From Fructilactobacillus carniphilus (GTDB lineage Bacteria > Bacillota > Bacilli > Lactobacillales > Lactobacillaceae): a stretch of 64,000 nt of DNA. This document shows positions 1 to 6,588 of the stretch, in pieces. The position numbers and the translations under genes were made by a program. The stretch spans positions 992,001 to 1,056,000 of the forward strand of contig NZ_CP097121.1 in NCBI RefSeq assembly GCF_024029675.1. Direction: 5' to 3'. Within the stretch, counting starts at the first letter, position 1, and every line of letters starts with the position of its first letter. Under the pieces are notes generated by a model. It had not been told where the DNA came from, did not search any database, and saw only the letters and a program-made list of their open reading frames with translations.

Positions 1-78
1 GATGGTTACGAAATTCTGGATACCAACATTGCCAGTCTAAATTACTATAAATGCCTCATGACGATTACTTACCAGTAA
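1..78 (+). CDS. C-terminal end of an unidentified protein (partial)
   Basis: An open frame enters from the left edge and ends at TAA (76-78). The 25 visible residues end in YKCLMTITYQ. A hairpin terminator follows within a few bases, which supports a real gene end. Too little is visible to name the family. Confidence 0.5.
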   Translation, partial: DGYEILDTNIASLNYYKCLMTITYQ

Positions 79-81
79 ACT

Positions 82-122
82 AAAAGAAGCACAATTCCTC
101 GTGGAATTTGTGCTTCTTTTTT
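82..122. terminator. bidirectional intrinsic terminator
   Basis: A long stem pairs AAAAGAAGCACA with TGTGCTTCTTTT around a short loop, with T runs on both sides. It separates the partial left-edge gene from lemA, which ends at 121, and probably serves both convergent transcripts. Confidence 0.8.
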
Positions 123-705
123 ATTTATCCGTATTTAAATTAATCTTGGGTGCCTTTTGGGCGTTGGAATCAGCCTTAAACTCATCGTACGGCTTTAGTC
201 CCTTCATGTTCGCAATCACATTTCCAGGAAAGACCGCAATCTTAGTGTTGTAGGCAGTAACATCTTGGTTATAGTCCCGTCGTGCTTGACTAACTCGGTT
301 TTCACTACCTTCAATCTGAGTCATTAACTCTGAAACTTGGTTGGAACTCGCCAGGGTCGGATAGTTTTCCTGAACCGCGTTTAACAAGACGTTTGTTTGC
401 TTGTCCATGTTTTGCACGGCCTGATTCTTGTCTTTCAAGTTTTTCGCATTTGCATATTGATTCCGGGAAGCGGCAATTTCACCAAAAATCTTTTGTTCGT
501 TCTTCATGGAACCCTGTAACGTGCTCACTAATTGCGGGGTTAAATCGGCCCGTCGTTGAAGTTGCACTTCCAAATTTCCTTGGTCCTGCTTAATCTGTTG
601 CTGGCTGCGGACAAAGCCGTTACTAGTTGAAATTAGCCATCCGCCCAAGATTACTACGACTACGGCGATAATCCCCGTAACCACGTATCCTTTTTTCAGT
701 TTCAT
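121..705 (-). CDS. lemA: LemA family membrane protein
   Basis: This 194-residue protein begins with a short basic stretch and one membrane segment (about residues 9-28). A helical LemA domain follows, with the typical segments RRADLTPQLV and a C-terminal VFPGNVIANM. The start at 705 is chosen because GGAGG lies 7 bases upstream; the longer frame to 777 would overlap the preceding gene. LemA proteins are small anchored proteins of unclear role, often encoded beside TPM-domain proteins as here. It is probably co-transcribed with the TPM gene 65 bases upstream. The family call is confident; the function is unknown. Confidence 0.9.
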   Translation of the reverse strand: MKLKKGYVVTGIIAVVVVILGGWLISTSNGFVRSQQQIKQDQGNLEVQLQRRADLTPQLVSTLQGSMKNEQKIFGEIAASRNQYANAKNLKDKNQAVQNMDKQTNVLLNAVQENYPTLASSNQVSELMTQIEGSENRVSQARRDYNQDVTAYNTKIAVFPGNVIANMKGLKPYDEFKADSNAQKAPKINLNTDK

Positions 706-770
706 GTTGTTTCCTCCATGTTTAAAGTTCGGCATTCCTATTTCCACATTATACCGGCTTTGCGGTTGGG

Positions 771-2255
771 TTACCACCCGCTAGAGTCGCCACCACCGCC
801 GTCAAATCCGCCGGAATCGCCGCCAAATCCATCACCAAAGAATCCTCCAGAATTATCACCGCCACTGTCAAAGAAACCGGAGTCATTCCCGCCTCCAAAT
901 GAGGAACCGCTACCCCAGTGGTCATCATGATGGTCGCGATTCGAAAACATGGAACCTAACAACCCGGCAACGGCTCCCCACAACAACATCCGACTGATAT
1001 TGCCGCCGTTATAAATCTGGTTCACTCGTCTACTACTCATCCGATTGACGTAACTAGAGTAAGACCCGGTGGCCCCCTTGTTCTGCATTCGTTGCTGCAT
1101 TTGGGGATCGGTTTGCATGAAATTAATCAGCATGTGCCGCCGGAATTGGTCCGCAATGGTGGCTTCCACTGCCGAGTAATCAGCGCCCGTCTCAATGTAG
1201 CTTTGGACGGCATCGGTTCCCAGTAACGCAACGATGAAAACCTCGGTATCATCCGGATAATTCTGTTGCTTGAGGTATTGCAAGGCTACTTGTTTTACCT
1301 TCTGTTCACGGGTCGCCTTTTCGTGTTCATATTGTGTAACTTGTTGCTGGTAATCCGTCACGGCTACGGGTCCCTTCGCTAGATTAGGAAAGAAAACCAC
1401 CTTGTTAATGCCATGCAACTTCAAACTTTCTTCGTTAAAGGCCTGCCATAACGTCTCGGAAGCCGGCCGTTTTTGCTTAGCCGTCAGATTATCAACTATT
1501 CGATTAATTAAAACCTCATCGGTAGTTGGCAGCTGTTGCTTTTGCAGAAAGTCAATCACCTTGCGATCATAGGACTTACGGCTGTAATGACGCCGTCCCT
1601 TCAGAGAAAAGACCAACGCCCCGATTCCAACTAGAACTAATAGCAACGCCACAAATACGAGATTTTTGTGCTGTTCTGCTTGATCCGCCCGGTTAGTCCG
1701 GGTGCGGGCTTGTTGTTGCTGTACTTGGCTCGGGGTATAAATGTTACTTTGCTGTTGTTTTAACCGTTGAGCCACCAAATTACTAATCGTTTGCACTGCC
1801 TGGTCGTAATTTTGTTGGTGCAAACTACTTTGCACTTGTTGGTTGGTGAAAATTTGAGAAACAGCGCCATCGGGGAGCGCGCCCTGTAATCCGGTTCCCA
1901 CTTCTAAACGAGCTTCGTGTTGGCCTGGCTTAACATTAACAACTAATAAAACTCCATTGTGCCAACCAGCTCGGCCTAGTTTTAACCGACGGGCTTGATC
2001 AATGGCATAGTCATCAATGTTTTGCTGTTTAGGTAATCCATTTTTCGTAATCACCGCATATTGCGGTTTCCCTTTAATTTGGCGCAGCTGATTTTGGTTT
2101 AGGTCATCGACCATTTGCAAGGTGTTTTCCGAAAGTACTCCGGCATCGTCATTCACAAAGGTACTCTGGTGGTCCGCAGCATGGACCCCGGTCACCAGTA
2201 ACATTAACCCAAGCATTAGGGTAGCCAAAAAGCCTAGAAATCGCGTTTTCTTCAT
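771..2255 (-). CDS. TPM domain membrane protein (YgcG-like), glycine-rich tail
   Basis: The 494-residue protein starts with a signal peptide ending near residue 26 (VTGVHAA). The extracytoplasmic TPM domain spans about residues 32-155, including FVNDDAGVLS and VGTGLQGALPDG. A membrane helix follows near 198-218, then a cytoplasmic region and a Gly/Ser/Asp-rich tail from about 445 ending GGGDSSGW. TPM proteins have been linked to photosystem maintenance in plants and to unknown envelope roles in bacteria. The downstream lemA gene is the usual partner. The low-complexity glycine tail is common in this family in Firmicutes. Confidence 0.85.
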   Translation of the reverse strand: MKKTRFLGFLATLMLGLMLLVTGVHAADHQSTFVNDDAGVLSENTLQMVDDLNQNQLRQIKGKPQYAVITKNGLPKQQNIDDYAIDQARRLKLGRAGWHNGVLLVVNVKPGQHEARLEVGTGLQGALPDGAVSQIFTNQQVQSSLHQQNYDQAVQTISNLVAQRLKQQQSNIYTPSQVQQQQARTRTNRADQAEQHKNLVFVALLLVLVGIGALVFSLKGRRHYSRKSYDRKVIDFLQKQQLPTTDEVLINRIVDNLTAKQKRPASETLWQAFNEESLKLHGINKVVFFPNLAKGPVAVTDYQQQVTQYEHEKATREQKVKQVALQYLKQQNYPDDTEVFIVALLGTDAVQSYIETGADYSAVEATIADQFRRHMLINFMQTDPQMQQRMQNKGATGSYSSYVNRMSSRRVNQIYNGGNISRMLLWGAVAGLLGSMFSNRDHHDDHWGSGSSFGGGNDSGFFDSGGDNSGGFFGDGFGGDSGGFDGGGGDSSGW

Positions 2256-2299
2256 GGATAAGTTATCCTCAATTCTGTGCGTTTAATCTGCATAGCGCT

Positions 2300-2328
2300 A
2301 TTCTCTTATAGTCCTTGACCCCTGTCAA
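2300..2328 (-). promoter_or_regulatory. candidate promoter of the TPM-lemA operon
   Basis: On the minus strand TTGACA (2323-2328) is followed after 17 bases by GAGAAT (2300-2305), a perfect -35 with a 4/6 -10. It sits about 45 bases upstream of the TPM start. Confidence 0.5.
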
Positions 2329-2383
2329 TTAATCTTAACCACCGTCGTAAGTCGTTGGGACCACTTTCTGCTCGTGTTTTCCG

Positions 2384-2389
2384 TATAAT
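2384..2389 (+). promoter_or_regulatory. candidate -10 of the metalloprotease-like gene
   Basis: TATAAT lies 33 bases upstream of the start codon at 2422. No good -35 is visible at 16-18 bases, so this is a weak call. Confidence 0.35.
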
Positions 2390-2421
2390 GGTCATACTAC
2401 TACCGAAAGCGAGGTATCCAC

Positions 2422-3282
2422 ATGGACGTGGCAGTTTTAGAAAGTCTAGCTTTACAAGCTGGAAAACTAGCCCTCTTTTTAATCGTCGTTCTGATTGCCT
2501 GGCCCCTCGTGGTGGGTTGGCTCACTTCACATTTAGCCCGCGTGGTGCAACGCACCCTTGTGGTCAACTTCAGCGAACGTGCCCAGTACTGGGTCGGTGG
2601 TCTCGGTGTCATTATCCACGAACTAGGCCACCTCATTTTTGCATTACTCTTCATGCATCGGATTAGTTCCTTTAAACTACTAAACCTGTCGGGCAATCAC
2701 GATGGTTCCCTCGGAAGCGTGGCTTCTAATTATAATCCGCGAAATTGGTACCAAGCGGTCGGAAATTTCTTCATCGGCTTGGCGCCCATGTTAAGTGGCA
2801 TCTTTGTTTTGACGTTACTCATCCAGCTCCTGTGTCACCCAGACTACACACCAGTGGGAGCTCCAGAATTCATTAATCAACAGCAGCCATTGCTCTCTTA
2901 TGCTCAATTTGCTGGCCAAACCACCCAAACTTGGCTGGGAGAAACTGTAACTGCTTTTTTATCCAGCTCCTGGTGGCAACAAGTTTTATTACTGTTATTA
3001 ATTGGAACCATTAGCACAACTGCATTTAGTCTCTCCCCTGCTGATTTGAAGAGTTCCTGGCAAGGCGCAAAGGTCTACCTGTTCCTCGTGATTATCATCA
3101 GTATTGTGATTACCGGCATTAAACTAATCCATCCCGCTTTTGGTCAATCGCTAGATCAATTTGTCCTGTTAACCGGGGTAGTGTGGCTGGTGCTGCTGAT
3201 TTTAATCTGTATCTGTCTCTTGATTAGTTGGATTGAGTTGCTAGTGATTGCGTTCCCATTACGACTAATTAAACAACGCTAA
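2422..3282 (+). CDS. putative membrane zinc metalloprotease (HExxH, M50-like)
   Basis: The protein of 286 residues has several hydrophobic segments (about residues 15-33, 58-80, 110-132, 185-205, 215-235 and 245-275). It carries the zinc-protease signature HELGH at residues 66-70, at the edge of a membrane helix, as in intramembrane proteases of the M50 group. A second conserved stretch, NFFIGLAPMLSG (about residues 114-125), resembles the second metal-binding region of that group but lacks an obvious NxxPxPxLDG motif. It may therefore be a distant or non-classical member. It is transcribed divergently from the TPM gene and stands alone before the CRISPR array. Confidence 0.55.
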   Translation: MDVAVLESLALQAGKLALFLIVVLIAWPLVVGWLTSHLARVVQRTLVVNFSERAQYWVGGLGVIIHELGHLIFALLFMHRISSFKLLNLSGNHDGSLGSVASNYNPRNWYQAVGNFFIGLAPMLSGIFVLTLLIQLLCHPDYTPVGAPEFINQQQPLLSYAQFAGQTTQTWLGETVTAFLSSSWWQQVLLLLLIGTISTTAFSLSPADLKSSWQGAKVYLFLVIIISIVITGIKLIHPAFGQSLDQFVLLTGVVWLVLLILICICLLISWIELLVIAFPLRLIKQR

Positions 3283-3481
3283 AAATAATTTTATTTAATT
3301 TTTAAGACTTATTTATGTAATAATAGGGATGCTAATCTTATTTAATACCATTTTGATCTTCATAATATTATAATTTTCTCCTAAATTACAACATAATTGA
3401 TACGTTATAACCTAATAATAAAAATAAGATTAGTAATGAAAAGGCAAGCCCAACTGGACCTGCCTTTTTTCCATTTGTGGA
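3283..3481. other. AT-rich intergenic stretch with a 12-bp inverted repeat
   Basis: No gene is visible here. Perfect 12-base arms CTAATCTTATTT (3332-3343) and AAATAAGATTAG (3422-3433) enclose a very AT-rich 78-base core. A terminator hairpin follows at 3437-3471. Confidence 0.6.
3437..3471. terminator. intrinsic terminator at the trailer end of the CRISPR array
   Basis: The arms AAAGGCA and TGCCTTT enclose a short loop. A T6 run follows on the plus strand and a T4 run on the minus strand. It can end the metalloprotease-like transcript and, on the minus strand, the pre-crRNA. Confidence 0.6.
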
Positions 3482-4507
3482 ATAATTTAGCTCTTTGAAA
3501 TGACATACTACTAAAGCGTGACACCAAGGTCTGATTTTCGAACATAGGTTCTTAATCTCATTGAAATGACATACTACTAAAACTTAGCATGATACTTATT
3601 CCACGTAGATTTCGTTCTTAATCTCATTGAAATGACATACTACTAAAACATGTCGATAGTCATAACTACTGGGGCGTTAGTTCTTAATCTCATTGAAATG
3701 ACATACTACTAAAACCCCGCCAGACAAATCTTTGGATTAATAGTCGTTCTTAATCTCATTGAAATGACATACTACTAAAACGATGGCTGTGACTTCTCCG
3801 GTGGAGCTGGAGTTCTTAATCTCATTGAAATGACATACTACTAAAACCGATTAATTAATGTAACATCTTGCCGGAATGTTCTTAATCTCATTGAAATGAC
3901 ATACTACTAAAACATAAAGGTAAGCCTGCTGTTCTTGATCCTAGTTCTTAATCTCATTGAAATGACATACTACTAAAACATAAAGGTAAGCCTGCTGTTC
4001 TTGATCCTAGTTCTTAATCTCATTGAAATGACATACTACTAAAACATAAAGGTAAGCCTGCTGTTCTTGATCCTAGTTCTTAATCTCATTGAAATGACAT
4101 ACTACTAAAACAACAAGCATGGTCTACTATTCTTTCGTTAAGTTCTTAATCTCATTGAAATGACATACTACTAAAACTAATGAGATTGACATAGGTTTCA
4201 TAGTTCTGTTCTTAATCTCATTGAAATGACATACTACTAAAACGTAAACTTTTGGTCACCGTACGTGCCAAATGTTCTTAATCTCATTGAAATGACATAC
4301 TACTAAAACAACTAGACGGTGTAAAATCAACTTTTTTGTGTTCTTAATCTCATTGAAATGACATACTACTAAAACAAGCGTCTACTTCTCGATTAATTGA
4401 TGATAGTTCTTAATCTCATTGAAATGACATACTACTAAAACAACGAGGTTGATGACTATTTAGATGACGATGTTCTTAATCTCATTGAAATGACATACTA
4501 CTAAAAC
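3482..4507 (-). CRISPR. type II-A CRISPR array, 16 repeats and 15 spacers
   Basis: Repeats of 36 bases recur at an exact 66-base period from 3482 to 4472, with 30-base spacers. Read on the minus strand, the repeat begins GTTTTAGTAGTATG and ends GATTAAGAAC, the usual type II-A form. The leftmost copy (3482-3517) is degenerate over its leader-distal 9 bases, carries an AAAGC end and has an internal mismatch. It is therefore the old trailer end, and the leader lies on the right beside csn2. The spacers at 3914, 3980 and 4046 are identical; the other twelve differ. Spacer targets cannot be determined from the sequence. Confidence 0.97.
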
Positions 4508-4527
4508 CGTCTGTAATATTTTATTAA
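4508..4527 (-). promoter_or_regulatory. short CRISPR leader between csn2 and the first repeat
   Basis: Only 20 bases separate the csn2 stop from the newest repeat. Any pre-crRNA promoter must therefore lie inside the 3' end of csn2, or the array must be read through from the cas genes. I see no convincing -35/-10 pair. Confidence 0.45.
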
Positions 4528-5193
4528 TCAGCGTTCAAAGATAATAAAATCTTTATCAACGCTGTAATAACAGCATTCTTCCAGCAATTGGGAGTATGGT
4601 TGCCAGGAAAAATCTAATAGTAAGACATGCAATTCCAACCGTTTAATCAATTTAAATATCTGAATTTGTTGCTCTTCATCCAAATAATTGAATAAATCAT
4701 TAAGAACAATTAATTTTTTAGAATTAAATTTGTGATATAAGTTAAGAACTTCCTTAATTATATCATATGGAGAAGATAGCGAATTATCCAAAAAATTAAC
4801 CCCACAGTATTTATATTGTCGCTTTAAGTCCCATTCATCATCAACTGTCATAGGAAAATCTTCCAAGTAAGATGAACCTAAGAAAATGCTCTTCATTTCT
4901 CGATCTAGCTGATAAAGTCGTTGGCGCTCTTTCTCATTTAGATTCTCCAAAATTTCCTTTTCCATCTTAAGTTTAAAGGGCTGGAAAATATCTAAGTTTG
5001 TGACAATGTTGCCTAAAAAATCAAGATTATTGTTAATATCTAATTTTTCATCAGCTTCACTTAAAACTAAATCTTCATTTCTTTGAATCCCTATCATTAA
5101 GTCACTGTAAAAAGATTGGTTATTAGTACGAATGATAGTTGGAATTCCAGCTTTAATCTCAAATGGAGCATGTGGATACAATGTAATTTTCAT
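4528..5193 (-). CDS. csn2: type II-A CRISPR-associated protein Csn2
   Basis: The 221-residue protein matches the size of Csn2 (about 220 residues). It begins MKITLYPHAPFEIKAG and is acidic and helical, with the segment SKKLIVLNDLF in its second half. Csn2 forms a tetrameric ring that slides on DNA ends and works with Cas1, Cas2 and Cas9 in acquiring new spacers. Its start overlaps the cas2 stop by four bases, so the two are translationally coupled. It is the last cas gene before the array, the standard II-A order. Confidence 0.93.
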   Translation of the reverse strand: MKITLYPHAPFEIKAGIPTIIRTNNQSFYSDLMIGIQRNEDLVLSEADEKLDINNNLDFLGNIVTNLDIFQPFKLKMEKEILENLNEKERQRLYQLDREMKSIFLGSSYLEDFPMTVDDEWDLKRQYKYCGVNFLDNSLSSPYDIIKEVLNLYHKFNSKKLIVLNDLFNYLDEEQQIQIFKLIKRLELHVLLLDFSWQPYSQLLEECCYYSVDKDFIIFER

Positions 5194-5510
5194 ATTACGA
5201 CCGTCCGATCTGAAGTATTTCGCACGTCATCCTTTTGATCCCCAACCAAGAAATGCATACCATTATACTGCTTTTCAGTTACAGTTAAGGTTTGAATCAA
5301 CCCTCTTGGTGGTAAAAAAGTTTTAATCCGATTTTCGGTAAAATGTGCTGATTGTTTCGTAACACAAACGCGTGCGTACACCGAATACTGAATCATTAAA
5401 AAGCCTTCATTAATTAATTCTTTGCGAAATTTTCGATAATTTCGTTTGTCTTCGCTAGTATCAACAGGTAAATCAAACATTACGATTAAGCGCATGATCC
5501 GATATCTCAT
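5190..5510 (-). CDS. cas2: CRISPR-associated endonuclease Cas2
   Basis: At 106 residues it has the ferredoxin-like Cas2 core starting MRYRIMRLIVMFDLPVDT, with the conserved Asp of the first strand (FDLP) and the segments FRKELINEGF and ILTVTEKQY-like TLTVTEKQYNGM. Cas2 bridges two Cas1 dimers in the spacer integration complex. The first methionine is kept because II-A Cas2 proteins share the MxYRxMR start. It overlaps the end of cas1 by 38 bases and csn2 by 4. Confidence 0.95.
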   Translation of the reverse strand: MRYRIMRLIVMFDLPVDTSEDKRNYRKFRKELINEGFLMIQYSVYARVCVTKQSAHFTENRIKTFLPPRGLIQTLTVTEKQYNGMHFLVGDQKDDVRNTSDRTVVI

Positions 5511-6378
5511 CTCCTAATTCCACCTCTACTTTGGCTGTTTCACGTTCTCCATTTAAATAACTAATGCAGTTAGTTACGTGGGTCCTCAACGCGTTCCGTA
5601 AAATGGTATTCTTGCCGTTAAATTTCAACTCTAAATTCAATAAATCAACTAGCTGAATTTTAATTTCTGGCGTCAGTTCATTAATATTTTGTTCACTAAC
5701 CCACCAATCGATAATCGGTCGGAACGGTTCCATTAGATCTGACCCTAAATTAAACTGATTTTCATCATTATGATGATGAATTCCTAGCTGGGTTAAACAA
5801 CCAGTGGCCACAATGTTTCGATTAATAAATGACAATAAGATTGAATAACCATAGTTCAAAGCTGCGTTAGCCGGCTGAAAATTACGGCGTTCAAAACCGG
5901 CTTCAAATAGTAACGGAAAATATTTGCGCGCCACAACTGCTTCCCGATTGCTGATATCATTGACCTCAATTTTATGAAATTCATAATCTAATTCGCTAGT
6001 ATCAATTTGTTGTTTTTGCAACACCGTAATTTGCATTTGAATCTTAGCAGTTACTAACCAGGTCCAAAGCATTTCTTTACGAGCAACATCCCAATCAAAT
6101 TGTTGTTGTAACAACGATACACTCCGATTATTAGGTAAATAATCAACGGTTTCACAAACCGGCTCTCCTGTATCGTCCGAAAAAATCACTTTAACTGATG
6201 CTCGAGCCAATTCACTGACGGCCCGAGCTGTAATGACTGCTTGGGTTGTACTAATCAAAAGAACCTCGATATCATCAATCGGAATTTCATTGATGTTCTG
6301 ATTCGTTTGCACAATAATTCGTCGTCCCGAGTAAGAAATTTTTGCGTGCTGGGTCACTACAATACTTCTCCATCCCAT
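5473..6378 (-). CDS. cas1: CRISPR-associated endonuclease Cas1
   Basis: At 301 residues, with start MGWRSIVVTQHAKISY, it is a typical II-A Cas1 of about 290-300 residues and the integrase that inserts new spacers. The start at 6378 is preceded by GGAGG at 8 bases; the longer frame to 6489 runs through the tracrRNA and is not used. Conserved segments include NAALNYGYSIL and the C-terminal metal-site regions with EPFRP. The tracrRNA promoter lies immediately upstream on the other strand, so the two are divergent. Confidence 0.95.
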   Translation of the reverse strand: MGWRSIVVTQHAKISYSGRRIIVQTNQNINEIPIDDIEVLLISTTQAVITARAVSELARASVKVIFSDDTGEPVCETVDYLPNNRSVSLLQQQFDWDVARKEMLWTWLVTAKIQMQITVLQKQQIDTSELDYEFHKIEVNDISNREAVVARKYFPLLFEAGFERRNFQPANAALNYGYSILLSFINRNIVATGCLTQLGIHHHNDENQFNLGSDLMEPFRPIIDWWVSEQNINELTPEIKIQLVDLLNLELKFNGKNTILRNALRTHVTNCISYLNGERETAKVEVELGDEISDHALNRNV

Positions 6379-6390
6379 CTGTTTCCCTCC

Positions 6391-6419
6391 TTGACTTTCA
6401 TCGAAAAAGTCGTTATATT
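6391..6419 (+). promoter_or_regulatory. tracrRNA promoter
   Basis: TTGACT (6391-6396), a 17-base spacer and TATATT (6414-6419) form a strong sigma-70-type promoter. It points into the anti-repeat and predicts a start near 6426. It lies directly behind the cas1 ribosome binding site. Confidence 0.8.
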
Positions 6420-6425
6420 TATTTT

Positions 6426-6578
6426 GTTGGTTGGGAAGCCAACGATTTTTAATCTCATTGAAATGACATACTGAGTTAAAATCAAACAATGCCTCTGGCT
6501 GAGTTTATCCTTGTGAGCCCTTAAGGGCCATACATAGTAGAAAAGGGAAGCTATCATCTGATAGCCTCCCTTTTTTGT
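6426..6578 (+). ncRNA. tracrRNA
   Basis: The anti-repeat at 6445-6483 matches the plus-strand repeat almost exactly (AATCTCATTGAAATGACATA) and diverges afterwards, leaving the usual bulge. It is followed by a two-part nexus, in which AAAC pairs with GTTT outside GCC-TCT-GGC. A GCCC/GGGC hairpin comes next (6518-6531). A terminator hairpin at 6545-6572 ends in T6. Because crRNA is read from the minus strand, this plus-strand RNA has the right polarity to pair with it. It is convergent with cas9, shares its end with that gene, and would be antisense to any cas9-cas1 read-through transcript. Confidence 0.9.
6541..6577. terminator. terminator of tracrRNA, facing the cas9 end
   Basis: GGGAAGCTATCA pairs with TGATAGCCTCCC with one mismatch and is followed by T6 on the plus strand. 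The minus side has only TTTTCT, so it is a weaker stop for cas9. Confidence 0.8.
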
Positions 6579-6588
6579 TACATAAGCT

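Noticed and set aside
718..930. Plus-strand proline-rich 70-residue frame
   Set aside because: It is the reverse complement of the glycine-rich tail of the TPM protein.
4178..4207. Spacer containing a segment similar to the repeat complement (AATGAGATT)
   Set aside because: The match is nine bases in AT-rich DNA and is most simply chance.
6360..6445. A long-form tracrRNA acting as a natural single guide against the cas promoter
   Set aside because: I found no crRNA-repeat-like segment 5' of the anti-repeat, and no clear match of the 5' end to the cas9 promoter region.
6378..6489. N-terminal extension of Cas1 through the tracrRNA
   Set aside because: The extension is antisense to the tracrRNA and unlike Cas1. 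The start at 6378 has a perfect GGAGG.
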